A DNA stretch of 20,457 bases, taken from an uncultured Collinsella sp. (GTDB lineage Bacteria; Actinomycetota; Coriobacteriia; Coriobacteriales; Coriobacteriaceae). The position numbers were made by a program, and so were the translations under genes. The notes below the pieces were generated by a model. The model worked only from the letters and a program-made list of their open reading frames with translations. It searched no databases and had not been told where the DNA came from. The DNA is taken from positions 1-20,457 of the forward strand of contig CABUOF010000039.1 in assembly GCA_902493125.1 (NCBI GenBank), read 5' to 3'. This document shows positions 1-8,500 of this stretch, in pieces (position 1 is the stretch's first letter; each line of letters begins with the position of its first letter).

Positions 1-2
1 CT

Positions 3-1883
3 GCAGTTCGTCAGCGTCAGCTCATTGAGGCGCTCCAGTGCGGCCCGGTCACGACGCGCGACCTCAACCTTCTCTATAACAGCATGTCGGCGACCATCAA
101 GGCGCTCGAAAAACGCGGCGTCGTGGTGGTGGAGGGGCGCCGTGCTTGGCGTGGCTGCAGCGAGCAGACCTCGCTGTCCTCGGCAAGTGGCAAGGCGCCG
201 GTCTTCCTTACCAACGGCCAGCAGCAGGCGCTCGCGCAGATTGAGCGCGCCCGTCTTGACGCCCACGGAGACGTGGTCCTTGTCGACGGCGTCACCGGCT
301 CCGGCAAAACCGAGGTTTACCTTTCGGCGATTGAGCGCGTGCTGGCGGCCGGCCGATCGGCTTGCGTGCTCGTGCCCGAGATATCGCTGACGGCCCAGAC
401 CGTCGGCCGTTTCCGCTCGCGCTTTGGCGAGACGGTCGCAGTTTTCCATTCACGCCTTTCGGCCGGCGAGCGCCTGGACCAGTGGGATATGGTTGCCAGC
501 GGTGCCGCGCGTGTGGTCGTGGGTGCCCGTTCGGCTCTCTTTTGCCCGCTCAGCGACCTGGGCCTCATCATCATCGACGAGGAGCACGAGACCAGCTACA
601 AGCAAGGCTCCAGCCCGCGTTACCACGCGCGCGAGGTGGCGGCCGAGATGGCGCGGCGCTACCGCTGCCCGCTCGTGTTGGGCTCCGCCACGCCTTCTGC
701 CGAAGCGCTCGACCGCTGCCGCCGCGGAACGTACAGCGGTGGCACCTGGACGCGCGTCGAGATGCCCGAGCGCCCGGGACACGCCGTGCTGCCCACGGTT
801 CGCATTGCCGACCTGCGTCGCGAGTTCTCGCATGGCAGTCGCTCCATGTTCTCAAAACCGCTGATGGAAGGCCTGGAGCGTGTGGTCGAGCGCCGCGAGA
901 AGGCCGTGCTGCTGCATAACCGCCGTGGCTTTGCGCCGTTCCTGATGTGCCGTGAGTGCGGCTGCGTCCCTACCTGCAACCACTGCTCCACCGCGCTTAC
1001 GTATCACGAGCGCACGCACACGCTGCAGTGTCACACCTGTGGTTCGTCCTGGCGCGTGCAGCCGTATCCCGCGCCTACGAGCCGTTGCCCCAAATGTGGT
1101 AGTCGCTACCTGGCAAAAATGGGTCTGGGCACGCAGCAGATCGAGGACGCACTGCACCAGATGCTTCCCGAGGATGTCGCGATTATTCGCATGGATGCCG
1201 ATTCCACGCGCGGCAAGGATGCGCACAAAAAGCTGCTCGAGCAGTTCGATGCAGCCGATTGCGCCGTGTTGCTGGGCACCCAAATGATCGCCAAGGGCCT
1301 CGACTTTCCCGAGGTTACACTTGTGGGCGTGGTCAATGCCGACTTCGCCCTCAAGCTGCCGGACTTCCGCGCAGGTGAGCGTGCCTACGATTTGCTGGAG
1401 CAGGTGGCGGGCCGTGCCGGTCGCGGCGATCGACCCGGCGAGGTGATTATCCAGACATACTTGCCCGAGGATCCGGTCATCCGCGCCGTAGCCGAGCACG
1501 ACCGTTCGATCTTTACCGACTACGACCTGGATCAGCGCCGCGACGCTCTGTATCCGCCCTTCGTGCGTTTGGTCAACATTTTGGTGTGGTCGGCGAACCG
1601 AGACGACGCGCAGGACTACATCGGGCGCATTGCAAAACTTCTTAAGCGCCGCTGGCATGCCGCAGCGCCCGACTTTTTACGGGCGGGGAGTGCCGTGCCG
1701 CAGGTGCTGGGCCCGGCTTCGTGTGTAATCGAGAGAGCCAAGGACCGTTACCGCTTCCATCTGCTTGTGAAGTCGCCCGTGGGGTACCATGTCTCTGATG
1801 ATATCGACGCCTGCCTCAAAGAGGTGGGCTCTGTGCGCGGCGTGAGCGTGAGCGTTGACGTCGACGCCTATGATTTGATGTAA
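3..1883 (+). CDS. priA: Primosomal protein N' (PriA), replication restart helicase, 5' end missing
   Basis: PriA is a superfamily 2 3'-5' DNA helicase that rebuilds the replisome at stalled forks. The reading frame is open from base 3 with no start, so the gene begins before the window; 626 residues are visible and roughly the first 100 (the 3'-DNA-binding domain) are missing. The first visible residues (RQRQLIEALQ...NSMSATIKALEKRG) resemble the winged-helix domain. Then come Walker A (GVTGSGKTEVY, about nt 289-321), the DEEH box (DEEHETSYKQ, about nt 577-606), the cysteine-rich zinc region (CRECG, CNHC, CHTCG, CPKCG, about nt 949-1110) and the helicase motif QVAGRAGRG (about nt 1402-1428). 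All helicase motifs look intact, unlike the degenerate PriA of some actinobacteria such as mycobacteria. An internal ATG at 84 is not the true start because homology continues upstream of it. def follows 12 nt after the stop. Confidence 0.95.
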   Translation, partial: AVRQRQLIEALQCGPVTTRDLNLLYNSMSATIKALEKRGVVVVEGRRAWRGCSEQTSLSSASGKAPVFLTNGQQQALAQIERARLDAHGDVVLVDGVTGSGKTEVYLSAIERVLAAGRSACVLVPEISLTAQTVGRFRSRFGETVAVFHSRLSAGERLDQWDMVASGAARVVVGARSALFCPLSDLGLIIIDEEHETSYKQGSSPRYHAREVAAEMARRYRCPLVLGSATPSAEALDRCRRGTYSGGTWTRVEMPERPGHAVLPTVRIADLRREFSHGSRSMFSKPLMEGLERVVERREKAVLLHNRRGFAPFLMCRECGCVPTCNHCSTALTYHERTHTLQCHTCGSSWRVQPYPAPTSRCPKCGSRYLAKMGLGTQQIEDALHQMLPEDVAIIRMDADSTRGKDAHKKLLEQFDAADCAVLLGTQMIAKGLDFPEVTLVGVVNADFALKLPDFRAGERAYDLLEQVAGRAGRGDRPGEVIIQTYLPEDPVIRAVAEHDRSIFTDYDLDQRRDALYPPFVRLVNILVWSANRDDAQDYIGRIAKLLKRRWHAAAPDFLRAGSAVPQVLGPASCVIERAKDRYRFHLLVKSPVGYHVSDDIDACLKEVGSVRGVSVSVDVDAYDLM

Positions 1884-1901
1884 CAACCCGAAAGGATGGC
1901 C

Positions 1902-2438
1902 ATGGAAGCCAACGGAATCGTACTGTCGCCTGACCCTCGTCTGCGCCAGGAGTGCGCCGTCATCGAGGAGATCACCCCGGCGATCGAGGCGCTTGCCGAG
2001 AAGATGAAGAAGATGATGTTCGAGAACGGCGGTTGCGGACTAGCTGCCCCGCAGATCGGCGAGCTCATTCAGCTCGTCACCATCGACTGCGACTACAGCG
2101 ACAAAAACGACTACGACCCGTACGTGCTCATCAATCCCGTCATTGTTGAGCAGAGCGACCATCTGGTGCCCTTTAGCGAGGGCTGCCTGTCTATCCCAGG
2201 CATTAGCTGCGAGATCGAGCGTCCCGACCATGTCGTCGTCGAGGCGTACGATCTGGATGCCAACCTGATTCGCTATGAGGCCACGGGCGACCTGTTCTGC
2301 GTGTGCCTGCAGCACGAGATTGATCACCTTCACGGCAACACTATGTTCGAGCGACTGAAGCCCATGCAGAGGATCAAGGCAGTCAAGGAGTACCAGGACG
2401 CCCTGGCCCGCGGCGCTCGACCGGGCGAGACGGAGTAG
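1902..2438 (+). CDS. def: Peptide deformylase
   Basis: This metalloenzyme removes the formyl group from the N-terminal methionine of new proteins at the ribosome. All three family motifs are present: GGCGLAAPQIG (motif 1), EGCLSIPG (motif 2, metal-binding cysteine) and QHEIDHLHG (motif 3, two metal-binding histidines and the catalytic glutamate). The length of 178 residues is normal. An ATG at 1896 is in frame, but the AAAGG ribosome-binding sequence (1891-1895) abuts it directly; ATG 1902 lies 6 nt downstream of that sequence and is preferred. The gene starts 18 nt after priA and is probably co-transcribed with it. Its partner enzyme fmt lies about 320 nt downstream. Confidence 0.95.
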   Translation: MEANGIVLSPDPRLRQECAVIEEITPAIEALAEKMKKMMFENGGCGLAAPQIGELIQLVTIDCDYSDKNDYDPYVLINPVIVEQSDHLVPFSEGCLSIPGISCEIERPDHVVVEAYDLDANLIRYEATGDLFCVCLQHEIDHLHGNTMFERLKPMQRIKAVKEYQDALARGARPGETE

Positions 2439-2446
2439 GTCCCACC

Positions 2447-2545
2447 GTCCCCGGTGCTGAGCGCGCACATATCATCCCGTGCTCAAACATTCTCGCTGCG
2501 CTGCGAAACTGCGCGCGGGACGATATAGGCGGGCGCCCCGGGGAC
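2447..2545. repeat. Large imperfect palindrome downstream of def
   Basis: The outer arms are GTCCCCGG (2447-2454) and CCGGGGAC (2538-2545), a perfect 8-bp inverted repeat. Inside are ATATCATCCCG (2469-2479) and CGGGACGATAT (2516-2526), which pair at 10 of 11 positions and extend by three more pairs including a G-U. The result is a branched hairpin of 99 nt starting 9 nt after the def stop. There is no clear T tract, so a simple intrinsic terminator is not the best reading. It may be a dispersed palindromic repeat, a terminator without a classic tail, or a structured RNA. Confidence 0.6.
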
Positions 2546-2634
2546 TACGTTGACGCTGCTTGTCTCGCCCGGGTGCCGTCGGGCCAGGGAAGGGCGTCTT
2601 CGCTGATAGGTGCTTTGTTGGGAGGGCTGCTTTT

Positions 2635-2757
2635 ATGCGGCTCTTTCTTTGTTTTTGGGTATATTTGTCTTTGTTGAACTGTTTTTGCGGCTGGGTGCGC
2701 TTGCGACCTGGAACGCTTTTTTGTAGCCGTCTCGGCTCGTTATTGAGAGGAGACTAA
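2635..2757 (+). CDS. Possible 40-residue hydrophobic peptide ORF ahead of fmt
   Basis: A short frame encodes MRLFLCFWVYLSLLNCFCGW followed by a basic end (RLRPGTLFCSRLGSLLRGD). The ATG is preceded by GGAGGG (2621-2626) at a spacing of 8 nt, and the stop TAA (2755-2757) ends 5 nt before the fmt ATG. The first half could be a membrane segment. I do not recognise the peptide. It could be a leader peptide coupled to fmt translation, since the fmt ribosome-binding site lies inside it, or a chance ORF in a T-rich stretch. No homology evidence is available. Confidence 0.2.
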   Translation: MRLFLCFWVYLSLLNCFCGWVRLRPGTLFCSRLGSLLRGD

Positions 2758-2762
2758 CTTTT

Positions 2763-3683
2763 ATGCGTATTGTGTTTATGGGTACGCCTGATTTTGCTGT
2801 TCCTTCGTTGACTTCGCTTGTTGCGGCTGGGAATGAGATTGCGCTTGTTATTACTCGCCCTGATGCTGTTCGTGGGCGTGGTAAGAAGCTTGAGCCTTCT
2901 CCTGTTAAGGCCAAGGCGCTTGAGCTGGGGTTGCCGGTCGTTGAGGCCAATCGTATGACGCCTGAGGTTGTTGAGGCGCTTCAAACTGCCCAGGCTAATA
3001 TTTTCTGCGTGGCTGCCTATGGTTGCATTTTGCCTGATGAGGTGCTGCATATGGCGCCGCTTGGTATTGTGAATGTTCATGCGTCTTTGCTGCCTCGTTG
3101 GCGTGGCGCCGCTCCTATTCAGCGTGCGATTCTTGCTGGTGATGAGGTTGCTGGCGTTTCCATTATGCGCATTGGACATGGCGTGGATACTGGTGCTTAT
3201 TGTGCTCAGGCTTCCACGTCGGTTGCCGGTAAGCATGCTGAGGCGCTGACCATGGAGCTTGGTGAGCTTGGCGGCAAACTGCTTGCCGATACGCTTCCTT
3301 CTCTTGCCGATGGCACCGCCGTGTGGACTGAGCAGGATGAGTCGCTCGTCACTCATGCTGCCAAGATTTCCAAGCTGGAGATGCGTCTGGATCCGCAGAT
3401 GGCTGCGCTCGATTGCGTGCGTCATGTGCTCGCTTCGTCCGATACCGCGCCTGCTCGTTGCGTGATTGCCGGCAAGACCGTGCGCGTGCTCGATGCTGCG
3501 CTGACCGATGTTTCGCTTGGCAAGGGCGGCGTTGACGTTAAGAATAAGCGTGTTTTCCTTGGCCTTTCCGATGGTGCGGTTGAACTGCTCGAGGTTAAGC
3601 CCGATGGCAAGCGTGCCATGGCCGCTTCTGCTTGGGCTGCTGGGCTGCAAGGCGCCGATCTTATCTGGGGTGTTTTGTCATGA
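2763..3683 (+). CDS. fmt: Methionyl-tRNA formyltransferase
   Basis: The enzyme transfers a formyl group from 10-formyltetrahydrofolate to initiator Met-tRNA in the cytoplasm, enabling bacterial translation initiation. The N terminus MRIVFMGTPDFAVPSL is the classic start of the formyltransferase domain. NVHASLLPRWRGAAPIQ carries the catalytic Asn and His, and GVDTG carries the catalytic Asp. A C-terminal OB-like domain fills the rest; 306 residues is the normal length. GAGAGGAG (2745-2752) is a strong but slightly distant ribosome-binding site, 10 nt before the ATG. The stop overlaps the rsmB start (ATGA at 3680-3683), showing translational coupling. The first two thirds of the gene favour T-ending codons (GCT, CTT, GTT, CCT) far more than neighbouring genes, and this fades toward the 3' end. 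Confidence 0.96.
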   Translation: MRIVFMGTPDFAVPSLTSLVAAGNEIALVITRPDAVRGRGKKLEPSPVKAKALELGLPVVEANRMTPEVVEALQTAQANIFCVAAYGCILPDEVLHMAPLGIVNVHASLLPRWRGAAPIQRAILAGDEVAGVSIMRIGHGVDTGAYCAQASTSVAGKHAEALTMELGELGGKLLADTLPSLADGTAVWTEQDESLVTHAAKISKLEMRLDPQMAALDCVRHVLASSDTAPARCVIAGKTVRVLDAALTDVSLGKGGVDVKNKRVFLGLSDGAVELLEVKPDGKRAMAASAWAAGLQGADLIWGVLS

Positions 3684-5059
3684 GCAAGCTGTCTCCCGCG
3701 CGCAAGCTTGCACTCGATGTGCTGATGGAGGCCGATCGCCGCGGCATGTATGCGCGCGACGTGCTGTCCTCTCGCGCATCGGCCAAGGCTATTGACCAGC
3801 GCGATTCCGCTTTTGCAGCTCGCTTGGCGCTTGGTGTGGCCGCCACGCAGGGTATTTTGGACGAACTGCTCGATCAGTTTCTCGATAAGCCTAAAAAGGT
3901 TGCGCCGCGTGTTCGCATGGCGCTTCGTATCTCGGCCTTCGAGATGCTTTATCTGCATACGCCTGGTCGCGTTGCGGTGAGTCAGGGCGTTGAGCTGGTG
4001 CGCAGCGGAGCTAAGTCTGCCGCCGGTTTGGCCAATGCCGTGCTGCATAAAGTCGCGGACAACGTTGAGGACTTTGCCACGGCGTCCGATGTAGATGAGT
4101 CTGAGCGACGCCTGGTTCGTCTGTCGCGCCTGATGGGACTGCCGCGTTGGCTGTGCGCTCGCATTATGGCATCGTTCGACACGCCAGAGGGTGCGCTTAA
4201 CTTTGCCGGCAATCTGGCCCCCGCGCCACTGGCCCTGCATGAGAACGCCTTTGCGACCAAGCCCGATCCGTATATCTCGCAGCTCGTCGCGCCTGTCTTC
4301 CCGGGCTGCCATGCCCCGGTTGATGCCCAGGTTACCGTTGCTTCGGGTGTGTTTGAGCGTGCTGCCGCGGTGGCGTCTGATCTCAACGCGCAGCTTATCG
4401 CCACGGCTGCCACGCGCCCTGGTAGCTGCCTTGAGATTGGTGCCGGTCGTGGCACCAAGACCTATGTGATGATGTGTCAGGCCAAGCGTGCGGGCTATGA
4501 GCGTCAGCATACGGCGCTCGATCTGCATGATCGCAAGTGCGATCTGAATCTCGCTCGCCTGCATAAGGCCGGTATTCAGGGCGTTCGTACGGTTTCGGGT
4601 GATGCTTGCGAGCTCGATGAGGTTCTCACATCGTTTGATGCCATGCGCGGTGAGCGGGTCAAGTTCGATACCGTGTTTATCGATGCGCCGTGCTCGGGCA
4701 CCGGAACCATGCGTCGTCATCCCGAGATCCCGTGGCGTCTGACCGAGAACGACGTTACGACTGATCTGCCCAAGCTGCAGCTGACGATGCTCAAAGAGGC
4801 TGCCGCGCGCGTGGCTGCGACGTGCTCGGTCTTCGACGAGGAGAACACACAGGTGGTGGACGCGTTCCTTGCTTCTCCCGAGGGTGCCGGCTTTAGCGTG
4901 GCGCCGCTTTCCGAGGCGCAGATTCTGCAACTTCCCGAGTTCGATCAGGCCAAGAAGCTGTTAGCCGTCCGTCAAAACGACCGTGGCCTCTTCCAAAGCG
5001 TGCCAGTAAACGCCGACTCCTACGACGGCCACTTCTGCGCCAGGCTGGTCCGCAAGTAA
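3680..5059 (+). CDS. rsmB: 16S rRNA m5C967 methyltransferase RsmB (NusB-domain fusion)
   Basis: RsmB uses S-adenosylmethionine to methylate a cytosine of 16S rRNA. The N-terminal part (about residues 1-140) is a NusB-like RNA-binding helical domain; the C-terminal half is the Rossmann methyltransferase. Visible motifs are EIGAGRGTKT (motif I, SAM binding), FIDAPCSGTGTMRRHPEIPW (motif IV with its cysteine) and ATCSVFDEENTQVV (motif VI with the nucleophilic cysteine). The start at 3680 is chosen because it forms an ATGA overlap with fmt and is followed by the NusB-type sequence; an upstream in-frame ATG at 3632 lies inside fmt. The product is 459 residues, typical for the family. Motif I departs from the usual AAPGGKT form, though the cysteine motifs are conserved, so activity is expected. 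Confidence 0.9.
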   Translation: MSKLSPARKLALDVLMEADRRGMYARDVLSSRASAKAIDQRDSAFAARLALGVAATQGILDELLDQFLDKPKKVAPRVRMALRISAFEMLYLHTPGRVAVSQGVELVRSGAKSAAGLANAVLHKVADNVEDFATASDVDESERRLVRLSRLMGLPRWLCARIMASFDTPEGALNFAGNLAPAPLALHENAFATKPDPYISQLVAPVFPGCHAPVDAQVTVASGVFERAAAVASDLNAQLIATAATRPGSCLEIGAGRGTKTYVMMCQAKRAGYERQHTALDLHDRKCDLNLARLHKAGIQGVRTVSGDACELDEVLTSFDAMRGERVKFDTVFIDAPCSGTGTMRRHPEIPWRLTENDVTTDLPKLQLTMLKEAAARVAATCSVFDEENTQVVDAFLASPEGAGFSVAPLSEAQILQLPEFDQAKKLLAVRQNDRGLFQSVPVNADSYDGHFCARLVRK

Positions 5060-5066
5060 CGACTAA

Positions 5067-5131
5067 GTTGCGGTGAAATAGGGATTGAATAGCGGCATCT
5101 ACCCGCCAAACAGTCCTTATTTCACCGCAAC
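5067..5131. repeat. 65-nt palindrome after rsmB
   Basis: GTTGCGGTGAAATAGGGA (5067-5084) and TCCTTATTTCACCGCAAC (5114-5131) are inverted repeats matching at 17 of 18 positions, starting 7 nt after the rsmB stop. The loop contains a smaller GCGG/CCGC stem (around 5091-5107). There is no T tract on the plus strand after the stem. The length and near-perfect symmetry suggest a mobile palindromic repeat (REP- or MITE-like) or an mRNA end-protecting hairpin. Confidence 0.6.
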
Positions 5132-5144
5132 TCATAAGGAAACC

Positions 5145-5167
5145 TGGGTAGCTTGATTAGCTACCCA
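5145..5167. other. Small perfect stem-loop
   Basis: TGGGTAGC (5145-5152) and GCTACCCA (5160-5167) form a perfect 8-bp stem with a 7-nt loop. It lies between the rsmB palindrome and the FmdB terminator. No T tract follows, so it may only assist transcription termination or RNA stability. Confidence 0.4.
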
Positions 5168-5182
5168 TAGCGCAAAGAAATA

Positions 5183-5210
5183 GCCCCGCGATCGGTTTCG
5201 GTCGCGGGGC
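5183..5210 (-). terminator. Intrinsic terminator of the FmdB-type gene
   Basis: GCCCCGCGA (5183-5191) and TCGCGGGGC (5202-5210) form a perfect 9-bp GC-rich stem. Read on the minus strand the stem is followed by the T-rich CTATTTCTTTG, fitting Rho-independent termination of the gene that ends at 5221. It sits between convergent genes and may also stop plus-strand transcripts, although the plus-side tail is weak. Confidence 0.7.
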
Positions 5211-5220
5211 CGCGTTGTTC

Positions 5221-5457
5221 CTAGTGGCTGTGTGGGCAGTTGGCGCAGCAGCCGCTGGTGGCGCTGGTGCTGGAGCCGCCGCTTCGTTGATCGGTGTTGT
5301 AGAAACCGCTGCCCTCAAATTTAATGCCGCTGGCCGAGAACGTTTTGGCCGCCGGGGCACCGCAGCTGGGGCACACGACCTCGGGAGTCTCGGACATGGG
5401 ATGCTCAACCTCAAACACGTTGCCGCAGCTCGAGCACTTGTAATCGTAGCGCGCCAT
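5221..5457 (-). CDS. FmdB-family small zinc-ribbon protein
   Basis: A 78-residue protein starting MARYDYKCSSCGNVFEV, the hallmark of the FmdB/CxxC-CxxC regulatory family, with the second pair as CPSC near residue 35. The two CxxC pairs should form a zinc ribbon. The middle (AKTFSASGIKFEGSGFYNTD) is also typical of the family. The C terminus ends CCANCPHSH, adding three cysteines and two histidines that could bind a second metal. The start is supported by AAAAGGAAG 5 nt upstream. The family was named after a gene in a formamidase cluster, but its true function is unknown. It lies downstream of the GH13-GH77 gene but is separated from it by a terminator-like hairpin, so it may be its own transcript. 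Confidence 0.85.
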   Translation of the reverse strand: MARYDYKCSSCGNVFEVEHPMSETPEVVCPSCGAPAAKTFSASGIKFEGSGFYNTDQRSGGSSTSATSGCCANCPHSH

Positions 5458-5479
5458 AATACTTCCTTTTCAGCACAAA

Positions 5480-5501
5480 GCGGGCAGATTACTCTGCCCG
5501 C
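5480..5501 (-). terminator. Terminator-like hairpin after the GH13-GH77 gene
   Basis: GCGGGCAGA (5480-5488) and TCTGCCCGC (5493-5501) form a perfect 9-bp stem with a 4-nt loop. On the minus strand it is followed by TTTGTG, a short T tract. It likely ends or reduces transcription from the large enzyme gene before the FmdB-type gene. Confidence 0.6.
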
Positions 5502-5545
5502 AAAAATTCAAACGTCTGTAACTGTACCCTATATCGGGGGTTTTA

Positions 5546-8500
5546 TCACGCTTCGCCCCAGAATCTATGGTTGTTGCGCAGGAGCTGTGCGGTTTTGTTC
5601 TCGGCGGCTGCAATGTCTGCCTCGTCAGCCTGCCAGGTCCAGTTACCCGTGGCCACGCCCGGAACGTTCATGCGCGCGTCGTCGCCAAGCCCCAGGACAT
5701 CCTGCAGCGGCATCATCACCAGGGGAGCGTCGCTTGCCAACGCGTCGCTCATCAGCTTGGCCGCCACCTCAACACCGCTCGGTTCATCGCCGCCCGCAAA
5801 GGAACGCGTACACCAGCCGGCCAGCGTCGACGTATCGTGCGTTGAGGTGTACAGGATCTTTCCTGGCGTGGGGTGCACGCCGCAACGGACGTCGTAATCG
5901 CTAAACTCCAGCACGTCCATGCCGGGGAAACCGCAGGTCGAAGCCATGGCGCGAACACCGGGCGTCAAATAGCCCAGGTCCTCGGCGATAAAGTTGAGCG
6001 GACCCAGCTCGTCGTAGGCAGTCTGGAACAGGTCTTTGCCCGGTCCCGCCAGCCAGCGACCGTCGGCGCAGGCCTTGCCGGCGGGGATGCTAAAGTAGCT
6101 GTGGAACCCCAGAAAGTGATCCAGACGCACGCGGTCGTAGAGCGAGAACGCGCGGCGCAGGCGATCCATCCACCAGCTATAGCCGTTCTGCTTCATGTGG
6201 TCCCAGCGGAACGTCGGGTTGCCCCATACCTGACCCTCGGGCGCAAAGTTGTCGGGCGGCGCGCCGGAAATCTCGATTGCTTTGCCGGTATCGGACAGCC
6301 AGAAGTTATCGGGTTCGCTCCACGCGTCTGCCGAATCGTCGGACACGTACATAGGAATGTCGCCGATAACCTCGATACCCTTCTTGTGCGCGTAGTTCAT
6401 GAGCTCGCACCAGGCCAGGTCAAAGCGGTACTGCATGTACGCCTGAAGCTCGGCCTCGTTGTGGAAGCGCTTGTCGTCGATTAGATGCTCGTTGTAGCGA
6501 GCGACATCTGCCGGCCAATTGTGGCGCGACTCGCCCTCAAAGTACTTTTTGACGGCCATATAGACGCAGTATTTCTCGAGCCAATCGGCATTGCGATGTT
6601 TAAACGCTGTGTACAGCGGGTCGGCATCCTCGCCGCCGCGGGCCTTCCAGGTCTCAAAGTCGGCGGCCAGCTCCTCGTGGCTCTCGGGTAGCAGGTCGAT
6701 ATTGCCTGCAAAGGCCGAAGGACCGGCGTATGGGGAGCGGAAGAAGTCCGTGGGGTTGACGGGGAGAACCTGCCAGTAGCGCATGCCCATGGCGGCCAGA
6801 TGGTCGATAAAGCGACGCGTGGGCGCACCGATTGTGCCGGGTTTGCCGTCATCGGTCGGCACCGAGGTGATGTGGCACACGACGCCCGCGCCGTGATCGA
6901 GCGGCTCCTGCAGGCGCTTCTCGGAATGGTGATAGATGATCGAAGAGCCCAACGGGTACAGGTCGAGCGTGACGGTACCGTTGTGGATCTCGCACTCGTG
7001 GCCGCTGATAACGTCGCTTGCACATTCGCCGAGCGCTGGGATCGTCACGCAGTGCGAATTGCGCAGACTGCGGTTGATGATAACCGTCGCGGCCTCGCCG
7101 TCTTTGCCCGTGCGGGTGTAAGCCAAGACTTCGTCGTTGAGCGCTAAGGCCTTGATCTCGCCATCGACCATAAAGGGCAGCGCGCGGCGCACGGCAGACG
7201 CGTTCTTAACGATGGCCAGCGTGTCGAAGTCGTGGAGTTGGTCCTTGGTCGGCAGGGTACGGCGGTTGCCCGGATCGGTGAGGCCCTCCAAGCCGTACTC
7301 ATCGCCGTAATAGATTGAGGGTACGCCCGGGAAGGTCATCTGCATGAGCGTCGCCAGCCAAAAACGGCTCTTGGCCAGGCCCATCGAGTTATCGTCCAGG
7401 CGCCATTTGCTGCGTTCGCTCTCGGGCAGCTGTGACTCGTCGGGGCCACCGCCGAGTACTGAGATGATGCGAGGACGGTCGTGGCTCGAAAGCAGATTGA
7501 GTGCGCAGGCCAGTGCCTCGCGCGGGTAGTTCTCGCGCAGGGTCTCGATGTCCTCGGCAGCCTGATATGCGTTCTTGTAGCCCATCAAAAAGCCGATGAC
7601 CATGTCGCGGAAGGGGTAGTCCATGGCGGAGTCGAGCTCCGAGCCCTGCAGATAGCGACGCAGGTGACCATAGCTGATCTTGTTGGAAGCGTCCTCCCAG
7701 ACTTCGCCGAGCAGCAGTGCGTCGGGCTTCTCGGCGAGCACGGCCTTTTTGATTTCGGCCAGGAAGTCGTCGGAAAGCTCGTCAGCGACGTCCAGACGCC
7801 AACCATGGGCACCGGCGCGCAGCCATTTGCGGATCACGCCGTCCTTGCCCAGGAGCCTCTCGCGCACAAGCTCGGACTTCTCGTTGATGGCTGGCATGTT
7901 GCCCACGCCCCACCAGCAGTCGTACGAGCCGTCCTCGTGGAAGGTAAACGCATCGCGCCACGGTGAATCCTCGCTCTGCCAAGCGCCCACGCCGGGATAG
8001 TTGCCGTAGCGGTTGAAATAGATCGAATCGTCGCCCGTGTGGTTGAAGACGCCGTCCAGGATGATGGAGATGCCCAGCTTCTCGGCTGCCTGGCACAGCT
8101 CGGTAAAGTCCTGCTCGGTGCCCAGGATCGGGTCGATCTTGGTGTAGTCGGCCGTGTCGTAGCGGTGGTTACTCGCGGCCTCAAAGATTGGGTTGAGGTA
8201 GATGGCCGTAAAGCCTAGCTCGGCAATGCGGGGCAGGTCATTTTGGATACCCTTGAGCGAGCCGCCGTAAAAATCCCAGGTCTTGATGGAGCCGTCCTCG
8301 GCACGCTCGTACTCGGGCGGTTCGTTCCAGTCCTCGACCATGCGGCGCTGGATTCCGTTGCGCGGTTTTTCGACCTCGGCAAGCGTGCGCTCGCGCCAGT
8401 TTTCGTCGCGGGCATAGCGGTCGGGGAAAATCTGGTAGACCATACCGCGCTCGTACCAAGTGGGACGGTTCTCGCGGTGCTTGTAGACGGTAATCTGGAA

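Noticed and set aside
3422..4930. Minus-strand open frame of 502 codons
   Set aside because: It is antisense to fmt and rsmB, rich in Arg and His, with no ribosome-binding support or domain.
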